Shown here piece by piece: positions 1 to 4,977 of a stretch of DNA of 5,234 bases. The notes under the pieces were generated by a model, which did not search any database, was not told the DNA's origin, and was given only the letters and a program-made list of their open reading frames with translations. The stretch spans positions 21,390 to 26,623 of the forward strand of contig VAXX01000455.1 of assembly GCA_005885115.1 (NCBI GenBank), given 5' to 3'. This DNA is from Actinomycetota bacterium (GTDB taxonomy: Bacteria > Actinomycetota > Actinomycetes > Mycobacteriales > Micromonosporaceae). Both the position numbers and the translations under genes were made by a program. The stretch's first letter is position 1, and every line of letters begins with the position of its first letter.

Positions 1-662
1 ACGACTTCGTCGAACGGGCCTCGGCGCTGCGCCAGCTCGCCCGCTCCGAGGATCTGGAACTGCACGACCTCAACACGCTGCGGGACAGTGCCGCGCAGAC
101 CCAGGCGCAGCTCGACGCGGCGGTCAACACCGCGAAGGTACAGACGGCGGAGCTGGAGCGGCGCAAGGCGCAGATCACCCAGGCGCTGGATGTCGCCGGG
201 GGCGGCCCGACCACCGGCGTGGTGATCCCGGCCCCGAGCGCCCAGCCGGCGCCCCGCAACCCGGACGGCAGCTTCCCGCCGGAGAAGTGCACGATCAAGG
301 ATCCGACCACGTCCGGGTGCCTGACCCCGCGTACCCTCCACGCGCTGCAACAGGCCCGGCTGGCCGGCTTCACGCACTACACGGCGTGCTGGCGGCAGTC
401 CACCTGGGGCGAGCATCCGTTGGGTCGGGCCTGCGACTTCGCGGCGGCGCCGGGCGGCTTCGGCGGGATCGCCACCGGCGCGGACCGTGACTACGGCAAC
501 CGGCTCGCCGGGTACTTCATCGCCAACGCCAGCCGGCTCGGGGTGCTCTACGTGATCTGGTACCACCAGATCTGGGAGCCCAGCCGCGGCTGGCACTACT
601 ACAAGGGCGACGGCACACCCTCGGGTGACCACATGAACCATGTCCACCTCTCGGAGATCTGA
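1..662 (+). CDS. Coiled-coil protein with C-terminal LAS-type zinc peptidase-like domain (5' truncated)
   Basis: The reading frame is open from the window edge (first full codon at 3), so the N-terminus, presumably with a signal peptide, lies outside. The first ~65 visible residues are charged, Ala/Gln/Leu/Glu-rich and heptad-like ([20 protein letters not shown]), consistent with an extracytoplasmic coiled coil. A Gly/Pro/Ala linker follows, then a ~130-residue globular domain. That domain carries HPLGRACD (His codon 414, Asp codon 435) and NHVH (codons 636-647). These match the H-x6-D and H-x-H zinc ligands of the LAS (lysostaphin / D-Ala-D-Ala peptidase / hedgehog) fold. The CTIKDP..GCLTPRT stretch resembles the actinobacterial 'ARB-07466-like C-terminal' family. 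The inferred role is peptidoglycan or cell-wall hydrolysis outside the membrane, with the coiled coil controlling or localising it. Substrate and catalytic activity are not shown by the sequence. The ATG/GTG codons near 219 are internal, because the coding frame continues upstream without a stop. Confidence 0.85.
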   Translation, partial: DFVERASALRQLARSEDLELHDLNTLRDSAAQTQAQLDAAVNTAKVQTAELERRKAQITQALDVAGGGPTTGVVIPAPSAQPAPRNPDGSFPPEKCTIKDPTTSGCLTPRTLHALQQARLAGFTHYTACWRQSTWGEHPLGRACDFAAAPGGFGGIATGADRDYGNRLAGYFIANASRLGVLYVIWYHQIWEPSRGWHYYKGDGTPSGDHMNHVHLSEI

Positions 663-1230
663 GCTCTGGGTCGTCGCCGGGCCACCGGGTGCGGGCAAGT
701 CGACCGTGGCGGGCCTGCTGCTGGAGCGGCTGGACCCGGTACCGGCGTGGCTGGACAAGGACACCGTGTACGGCGACTTCGTCGCGGCCGTACTGCGCCG
801 GGCCGGCCGGCCGCCGGGCGAGCGTGAGGGACCGTGGTACGACGAGCACGTCAAGGCGTACGAGTACGCCGGGCTCACCGCGACCGCCCGGAAGGTCCGC
901 GACGCCGGTACCCCGGTCCTGCTCGACGGCCCGTTCACCGGGCAGATCCACGACCCGGTCCGGTGGCACGACTGGGTACGGGAGCTGGGCGGCGAACCGG
1001 TGCGGCTGGTCTGGGTACGGGCCGACGCGGCGACCCTGTACGCCCGGCTCACCGCCCGGGGGCTGGCCCGGGACGGGCAGAAGCTGGCCAGGTTCGCCCA
1101 GTTCGTGACGGCGGTACGGGCCGACGAGCCGCCACCCGTACCGCACCTGGCCGTGGACAACCGGCTCGGGGCACCGCCGCTGGCCGAGCAGGTCGAGAGG
1201 CTACTGAACCACGAGGGGCTACCGCGCTAA
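640..1230 (+). CDS. P-loop kinase-like ATP-binding protein (AAA_33-type)
   Basis: This is a 196-aa cytoplasmic protein. It has a Walker A motif GPPGAGKST at residues 14-22, a DKDT acidic motif at 39-42 after a hydrophobic strand, a Walker B-like VLLDGPF at 93-99, and an Arg-rich lid (R136, R140, R144, D145, K148 in [15 protein letters not shown]). This order is that of small nucleoside/sugar/zeta-toxin-like kinases of the AAA_33 group. The phosphate acceptor cannot be read from the sequence. The start is well constrained: an in-frame TGA lies at 634-636, and the ATG at 640 is the only ATG or GTG before Walker A. The start overlaps the preceding gene by 23 nt, which suggests translational coupling. 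Only a weak GGGTGA (623-628) stands upstream. Valine codon GTA, usually rare at this GC, appears at residues 34, 51, 113 and 126 and twice more near the C-terminus, always followed by C. The 3' end overlaps the convergent gene by 4 nt. A chloramphenicol- or gluconate-kinase-like role is possible but unsupported. Confidence 0.85.
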   Translation: MSTSRRSELWVVAGPPGAGKSTVAGLLLERLDPVPAWLDKDTVYGDFVAAVLRRAGRPPGEREGPWYDEHVKAYEYAGLTATARKVRDAGTPVLLDGPFTGQIHDPVRWHDWVRELGGEPVRLVWVRADAATLYARLTARGLARDGQKLARFAQFVTAVRADEPPPVPHLAVDNRLGAPPLAEQVERLLNHEGLPR

Positions 1231-1239
1231 CAGGCGCGG
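1222..1239. terminator. Candidate bidirectional stem-loop over two overlapping stop codons
   Basis: CCGCGC (1222-1227), a 6-nt loop TAACAG, and GCGCGG (1234-1239) form a perfect 6-bp GC stem. The plus-strand TAA (1228-1230) lies in the loop. The minus-strand TAG (complement of 1227-1229) sits at the loop edge. The structure forms in RNA from either strand. There is no T-tract on either side, so it is not a classical intrinsic terminator. Such U-less hairpins are often proposed as terminators or RNA 3'-end protectors in actinomycetes. A short stem could occur by chance at this GC. Confidence 0.35.
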
Positions 1240-1964
1240 CCGTCGATGGTGCACCCGGTCGGCGGGCCACCGACCGGTCCGAGGCCGACGGCTGCGACCG
1301 AGACGGTGAAGCTCACCGTGCCGTGCGCCGGTACGGTCGCGTCGCCGCTGGGCGTGAACGTGACGGTGCCGGTCGGCGGCTGGGTGTGCGCGGCACCCTT
1401 GGCGTCGGTGACCAGCTCCGCCGCCGGGAACGTCAGCGCCACGGTCCAGCCGGACACCGGTACCCCGCCCGGGTTGGTGATCGTCACCTGGACCTCGTAC
1501 CCGGTCATGCCGCTGCTCGACGTCTTGTACACCGCGTGCAGCGGCGCCGGCTGCGGGGGCCGCGAGGTGCGCTCCGGGGACGGGCCCGGCGGCGGGACGA
1601 CACCGGGGGCGGGCGCGACAACGCCTCCCCCACCCGTACCACCGCCTGGGCCGATGACCGGGCCCCCACCGGGCGCGACGGCCGCCCCGGGAGCCGGACC
1701 ACCCACCGGCAGCGCGCCGCCCGGGTCCGGGTTGGTCGGTGAGTCGAGCACGCCGGTGCCCATCCCACCCAGCCCGTCGCCCGGACTGGCCGGGGTGCCC
1801 TGGGCCAGTCCGCCGGGGCCGGAGCGGGTGAGCAGCAGGACCAGCGGTACCACCGCCAGCACCCCCAGCACGGCGCGGACGAGCAGGACGAACAGCGGCC
1901 GCAGGCCACCGCGCGGCTCACTCGGCCAGGCCGCCGGCGCTCCTACCGACCGTCCCCGGGTCAC
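1227..1964 (-). CDS. Membrane-anchored CBM2-like protein, paralogue A
   Basis: This is a 245-aa protein starting at GTG 1964. It has a basic cytoplasmic N-terminus, one transmembrane helix at residues ~24-45 (hydrophobic L/V/A run ending in TR), a ~95-residue Gly/Pro-rich low-complexity linker, and a C-terminal domain (~142-245) of CBM2 type. The domain follows the CBM2 pattern: [12 protein letters not shown] strand, SGWTV core (W173), an F-P strand, VTFTP, GTVSFTV, and the terminal [11 protein letters not shown]. The Trp expected before the first strand is Met153, and the other two surface aromatic positions of cellulose-binding CBM2 are also absent. W173 is the only Trp in the domain. The N-terminal Cys of the usual disulfide is missing, so C238 and C245 would pair locally. 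The fold is probably kept while canonical cellulose binding is probably lost. The expected topology is N-in, with the domain outside the membrane. The gene lies 42 nt after the GT-C-like gene and may be read with it, but it also has its own -10 element. Confidence 0.85.
   Translation of the reverse strand: MTRGRSVGAPAAWPSEPRGGLRPLFVLLVRAVLGVLAVVPLVLLLTRSGPGGLAQGTPASPGDGLGGMGTGVLDSPTNPDPGGALPVGGPAPGAAVAPGGGPVIGPGGGTGGGGVVAPAPGVVPPPGPSPERTSRPPQPAPLHAVYKTSSSGMTGYEVQVTITNPGGVPVSGWTVALTFPAAELVTDAKGAAHTQPPTGTVTFTPSGDATVPAHGTVSFTVSVAAVGLGPVGGPPTGCTIDGRAC
1240..1262. repeat. 23-bp direct repeat, copy 1 (paralogue A)
   Basis: The copy begins CCGTCGATGGTGCACC and is identical to 4211-4233. It encodes, on the minus strand, the PTGCTIDG region at the end of the CBM2-like domain. 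It reflects shared ancestry or gene conversion of the two paralogues, not a mobile repeat. Confidence 0.8.
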
Positions 1965-1976
1965 GTCTCGACGATA
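1965..1976 (-). promoter_or_regulatory. -10 element placed for a leaderless transcript of CBM2-like paralogue A
   Basis: On the minus strand TATCGT (complement of 1971-1976) fits the TANNNT -10 consensus and is followed by 6 nt (CGAGAC) and then the GTG start. That puts the expected transcription start on the start codon. There is no Shine-Dalgarno at proper distance; the nearest GAG is too close. No convincing -35 is visible 16-19 nt upstream. The identical arrangement in the paralogous gene (4840-4851) supports this reading. Confidence 0.5.
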
Positions 1977-2006
1977 ACCCTCGGTTGTGTGGTTGACAGC
2001 GCGGCG

Positions 2007-4097
2007 CTACCGGCGGGTCGGCCAGGGTGCGCCCTCGGTCGGCAGGCCGGGCAGGTAGACCACGTCCAGCCGCAGCGCCGGCTCGGCCCCGGCGAACTCG
2101 CGCAACCGTTGCGCCACCAACGGATCGCTGACGATCACGCGGACCGGGACCGGAGCGCCCCGGACGATGTTCTCCAGGGCGGCGATGCTCGCCTCGACCC
2201 GTGGGGCGAGGACGCCGTCCGGGTTGCCCGGCGCGCGTACGCGCACCAGGTCGTTGACCTTGTCCATCTGGTACACCTGGGTGCCGAGCAGGCCGAGCTG
2301 GTGGTTGGCGGTCGCGGCGACGAGCGATACGTGGGCGTTGAGCAGGCCGTTGCCGTCGAACACGATCAGCGTCGGCTTTCCGTCGCCGAGGTACCCGGCG
2401 TTGTTGAGGAAACCGAGCGCGGAGGCGTACGGGCCGTAGATCAACCGGCCCTTCGCCCACACCGCACCCCAGTTGGTGTCCGGGCCCGGGCGCATGTCCT
2501 CGTACCGGAACTGCACCGGGCGGAAGGCGACCGCGCCGGTGAGCACGAGCGCGAGGACCACCGCCGTGGCCGAGGACAGCAGCCGCGCCGCCGGCCGCCA
2601 CCGGGCCGGCGCCCGCCATCCGGACCCGTCGCGCACCCGCAGCGCCAGCGTGCCGGCCGCGACGAGATAGCAGACCAGGACGGCCTGCAGCATCTTGTAG
2701 AGGTAGTACTGGGTCGCCCCGACCGTGGCCTTCTGGTACAGCCAGGTCAGGAGGGTGACGACGGTGACCGCCGTGGCCGTCCCGGCCAGCACCTGAAGCC
2801 GGGGAAGCCGGCGCAGCGCGGGCACCAGCAGGCCGGCCGCCGCGAGCGCCGCGACGAACAGGAGCGTCCGCTTGGGTACGGGCACGATGAAGCCGTACAG
2901 GGTGAGCTGCTTACCGGCGTTGAAGTGGAAGAACAGCGGCGGTACGACCAGGGGCAGCGCCGCGACCGTCCCGGCGACCACCAGCACGGCGAGGGTCGGC
3001 CAGCGGTGCCGCCAGAGCCGGCGCCGGTACACCACCATGCCGACCAGCGCGGCCACCCCGACCAGCGGCAGGAACAGGGTGTACGCGAACCCGACCGCGA
3101 CCACGAGCGCGGCGGTGAGCAGAAGCTGCTCGCCGACCCGGGCCGGGGGCCGGGCGAGTATGGCGACCGCGAGCGCCAGGAACGCCAGCGCCAGTACCTC
3201 CGGGTCGAACGCCTCCCAGACCAGGGTCGTCATGACGCCGGTACCCAGCCACGCGGTCACTGCCGCGCAGACCAGCACGGCACGCCACCCGCCCAGCCGG
3301 GGGCCCGCCGCCCACCGGGCCGCCCATCCGGTGGCCAGCACGAAGAAGGCGTACCCGACCAGGACGTACCGGTAGTAGTGCACGAGTACGGTCAGCCCCG
3401 CGGCCGGGTGCCCGCCGGTGACGAAGGACTCGATCAGCGCGTACAGGTAGTGCATGCCGCTGGGGTACGTCCGCCCGGTGCCCTCGTCGATGATCGAACG
3501 GGCCCGGTCGAAGTCGAGGAACGTGTACCCGCCGACCCGCCCGATCGCGTCGAACAGGGTGGTGTGCCGCATCCGGTCCCCGTTGATCGCCGAGTACGCG
3601 AGGTCCTGGGTCGGGGTACCGCGCAGCGTCGGCAGGGCCACGACCAGACCGGCGGCCGCGGTACCGGCGAGCAGGATCAGGTCCGAGCCGCGCAACCGCA
3701 GCGGAAGCTGTGGCCGGCGGCCCAGGGCCAGGCCGGTGAGCACCAGTACGGTCAGTGTGCTGCCGGCCACCGGTACCGGTGCCAGGCCCCACGGCCACAC
3801 CGAGAACACCAGCCCGGCGGCGATGAGCAGGCCGGCCAGCGCCCCGGCGGCGGGTACCAGGCGGTCCAGCAGGGTACGCCCGGTCCGCAGCAGAGATGCC
3901 GTGCCGGCCAGCAGCACGACGAGCACGAGCGCGTCGAGCCCGACCAGGTGGGCCAGGATCGGCAGGACCCAGGCACCGGCGAGCAGCGCCACGGCGACCG
4001 CGTACCGCCGGGGCGGGCGCGGGAGGGATCGCAGTGGCGTGCCCGAACCCGGGCGATCCTCGGCTACGGAAGCCTCCGGCCTGCTGTCGACTGCCAT
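2007..4097 (-). CDS. Large polytopic membrane protein, GT-C glycosyltransferase-like
   Basis: This is a 696-aa protein if started at ATG 4097, which has a GAGAGGA Shine-Dalgarno 8 nt upstream. A GTG at 4169 would add 24 residues but has no such site. A short Arg/Pro-rich cytoplasmic N-terminus precedes about five TM helices (residues ~32-156). A ~75-residue hydrophilic loop (~160-234) follows, with INGDRMRHTTLFDAIG and then TYPSGMHYLYALIE. Roughly eight more helices run to ~525, followed by a ~170-residue soluble C-terminal part with YEDMRPGPDTNWGAVWAKG near 532. Acidic/His residues in a loop followed by a YP..H segment entering a helix are typical of GT-C type polyprenyl-phosphate-sugar transferases and of related actinobacterial membrane families (DUF6541-like is possible). 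D174 is a candidate catalytic Asp. The predicted role is glycan transfer at the outer face of the membrane; donor and acceptor are unknown. It is flanked on both sides by CBM2-like membrane-anchored genes in the same direction. A transporter remains a weaker alternative. Confidence 0.8.
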   Translation of the reverse strand: MAVDSRPEASVAEDRPGSGTPLRSLPRPPRRYAVAVALLAGAWVLPILAHLVGLDALVLVVLLAGTASLLRTGRTLLDRLVPAAGALAGLLIAAGLVFSVWPWGLAPVPVAGSTLTVLVLTGLALGRRPQLPLRLRGSDLILLAGTAAAGLVVALPTLRGTPTQDLAYSAINGDRMRHTTLFDAIGRVGGYTFLDFDRARSIIDEGTGRTYPSGMHYLYALIESFVTGGHPAAGLTVLVHYYRYVLVGYAFFVLATGWAARWAAGPRLGGWRAVLVCAAVTAWLGTGVMTTLVWEAFDPEVLALAFLALAVAILARPPARVGEQLLLTAALVVAVGFAYTLFLPLVGVAALVGMVVYRRRLWRHRWPTLAVLVVAGTVAALPLVVPPLFFHFNAGKQLTLYGFIVPVPKRTLLFVAALAAAGLLVPALRRLPRLQVLAGTATAVTVVTLLTWLYQKATVGATQYYLYKMLQAVLVCYLVAAGTLALRVRDGSGWRAPARWRPAARLLSSATAVVLALVLTGAVAFRPVQFRYEDMRPGPDTNWGAVWAKGRLIYGPYASALGFLNNAGYLGDGKPTLIVFDGNGLLNAHVSLVAATANHQLGLLGTQVYQMDKVNDLVRVRAPGNPDGVLAPRVEASIAALENIVRGAPVPVRVIVSDPLVAQRLREFAGAEPALRLDVVYLPGLPTEGAPWPTRR

Positions 4098-4105
4098 CGG
4101 TAACG

Positions 4106-4112
4106 TCCTCTC
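4106..4112 (-). promoter_or_regulatory. Ribosome binding site fixing the start of the GT-C-like gene
   Basis: GAGAGGA on the minus strand (complement of 4106-4112) lies 8 nt before ATG 4095-4097. It is the reason to prefer this ATG over the GTG at 4167-4169. The two flanking CBM2-like genes have no such site. Confidence 0.7.
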
Positions 4113-4133
4113 GACCCGGCGGCGCGCGGGTCG
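4112..4133 (-). other. Inverted repeat in the leader between paralogue B and the GT-C-like gene
   Basis: CGACCCG (4112-4118) and CGGGTCG (4127-4133) form a perfect 7-bp stem with an 8-nt GC loop. It lies in the 97-nt gap (4098-4194), directly upstream of the Shine-Dalgarno. It has no T-tract. It could be a weak attenuator, a processing site, or chance. The remainder of this gap shows only a weak TTATCC (complement of 4139-4144) as a possible -10. Confidence 0.3.
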
Positions 4134-4194
4134 CGGCTGGATAACGGCGCAGCGCACAACGTACCGCACGGGCGGCGTACCATCCGGCGCGCCA

Positions 4195-4839
4195 CTAACT
4201 GCATGGGTGACCGTCGATGGTGCACCCGGTCGGTCGGCCGTCGAACACGGCGTCGACCCGGAACCGGAACCGTACGGTCCCCTGCGCGGGTACCGACCGG
4301 GTGGGCGCCGTCGGGATGAACGTGACCGTCGCGCCGTCCTGCCGGTACGCGGCGCCGGACGCGCCGGACACCGTCGCGCCCGAGGGCAGGGTGATCACGA
4401 CCGTCCAGCCGGTGACCGCCACCCGGCCGGTGTTGCTGATCGTCACCTGACCCTGGTAGTTGCCCATGCCGAGCAGGCCCGGCCCGCCGATCGTCACGTA
4501 CCGGGCCGACAGCGTCGACGGCGGGCTCGGCGACCGCCCGGGTGAGCTGGTCGGGCGGGCCCCGGGACTGGCCGGGGCGGACGGGCTCGGGCTGCCCACC
4601 GGGCCGGGATCGGTGCTGCCCACGCTCGGGGCGGGGATCGGCGCGGGGACCCGGATGACCGGTACCTGACTGGTGGCGCTCGGGTCCACCGCACCGGCGC
4701 CGGTGAACGGGCCGGACGGGCCGGTGAGGATCGAGAACATCGGTACGCCGACGCCCAGAGCCAGGACCGCCAGCACGGTGGCGAGGCCGACGCTGAGGTG
4801 CGGCGCCGGGGTCCGCACCGCCCACCCAGCCTTGGTCAC
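4195..4839 (-). CDS. Membrane-anchored CBM2-like protein, paralogue B
   Basis: This is a 214-aa protein starting at GTG 4839. The frame is open further upstream to the window end, but that part runs through the divergent promoters and antisense to the pectinase-like gene, and it is rich in R/G as shadow frames are. The layout matches paralogue A: a short basic N-terminus, a TM helix at ~15-38, a Ser/Pro-rich linker (~40-108), and a CBM2-like domain at ~110-214. The domain has YQGQVTISNTG, TGWTV (W145, the only Trp in the domain), VTFIP, GTVRFRFRV and the terminal [12 protein letters not shown] (C206, C213). As in paralogue A, the first surface Trp is replaced by Met (M125) and the other surface aromatics are missing, so ordinary cellulose binding is unlikely. 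The expected topology is one-pass, with the domain outside the membrane. It is the first gene of the minus-strand trio, 97 nt before the GT-C-like gene, and it has its own -10 but no Shine-Dalgarno. Confidence 0.85.
   Translation of the reverse strand: MTKAGWAVRTPAPHLSVGLATVLAVLALGVGVPMFSILTGPSGPFTGAGAVDPSATSQVPVIRVPAPIPAPSVGSTDPGPVGSPSPSAPASPGARPTSSPGRSPSPPSTLSARYVTIGGPGLLGMGNYQGQVTISNTGRVAVTGWTVVITLPSGATVSGASGAAYRQDGATVTFIPTAPTRSVPAQGTVRFRFRVDAVFDGRPTGCTIDGHPCS
4211..4233. repeat. 23-bp direct repeat, copy 2 (paralogue B)
   Basis: Identical to 1240-1262 and at the equivalent codon position (PTGCTIDG) in the paralogous gene. The flanking DNA diverges on both sides. Confidence 0.8.
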
Positions 4840-4851
4840 CGTCGAATGATA
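4840..4851 (-). promoter_or_regulatory. -10 element placed for a leaderless transcript of CBM2-like paralogue B
   Basis: On the minus strand TATCAT (complement of 4846-4851) is followed by 6 nt (TCGACG) and the GTG start, so the predicted +1 coincides with the start codon. The preceding sequence is pyrimidine-rich (CCCC) with no Shine-Dalgarno. A TGACCA (complement of 4871-4876) stands 19 nt upstream as a poor -35 candidate. Confidence 0.6.
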
Positions 4852-4886
4852 GGGGCCACCGACCGGTTCCTGGTCACCCGGTGCGG

Positions 4887-4916
4887 TTGACGTGGTCGGC
4901 GCACCCCTCCTAATGT
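4887..4916 (+). promoter_or_regulatory. Sigma70-type promoter of the pectinase-like gene
   Basis: A -35 TTGACG (4887-4892), an 18-nt spacer and a -10 TAATGT (4911-4916) give a good housekeeping-type promoter, with transcription expected to start near 4922-4924. The leader would be ~55 nt. It faces away from the paralogue B promoter without overlapping it. Confidence 0.6.
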
Positions 4917-4917
4917 T

Positions 4918-4931
4918 TTGAAAGACTTCGA
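4918..4931 (+). promoter_or_regulatory. Operator-like imperfect palindrome at the transcription start
   Basis: TTGAA-AGAC-TTCGA has half-sites matching at 4 of 5 positions and directly abuts the -10, covering the predicted +1. It is the most AT-rich spot in the window. A repressor bound here would block initiation, which fits substrate-induced control of an extracellular polysaccharide-degrading enzyme. The regulator family is not identifiable from the site. Confidence 0.35.
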
Positions 4932-4967
4932 TGCCCGTCCCGCCGGAGCCGTCCGCCGCACGCCGCC

Positions 4968-4972
4968 GGAGG
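4968..4972 (+). promoter_or_regulatory. Ribosome binding site of the pectinase-like gene
   Basis: GGAGG lies 5 nt before ATG 4978, a strong site that settles the start. Confidence 0.75.
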
Positions 4973-4977
4973 CCACG

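Noticed and set aside
517..1146. Minus-strand frame opposite the hydrolase and kinase
   Set aside because: It is a shadow frame with Arg/Gly/Pro-rich content. Both plus-strand genes carry clear motifs over the same region.
1246..1977. Plus-strand frame rich in Pro/Gly/Thr antisense to CBM2-like paralogue A
   Set aside because: It mirrors the low-complexity linker and the CBM2-like domain of the real minus-strand gene. It has no ribosome binding site.
1993..1998. TTGACA on the plus strand as a -35 element
   Set aside because: There is no TANNNT 16-19 nt downstream and no plus-strand gene follows.
1998..2008. Small inverted repeat AGCG-CGG-CGCT at the stop of the GT-C-like gene
   Set aside because: A 4-bp stem with a 3-nt loop and no T-tract is expected by chance at this GC.
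1989..4103. Long plus-strand open frame (about 700 codons) antisense to the membrane protein
   Set aside because: Its product is an Arg/Gln/Gly/Pro-rich string with no domain. The opposite strand gives clear TM helices and codon bias. Long antisense frames are common at this GC.
4098..4169. Longer start (GTG 4169) for the GT-C-like protein
   Set aside because: It has no Shine-Dalgarno, and the added 24 residues are Arg-rich without pattern. ATG 4097 has a well-placed GAGAGGA.
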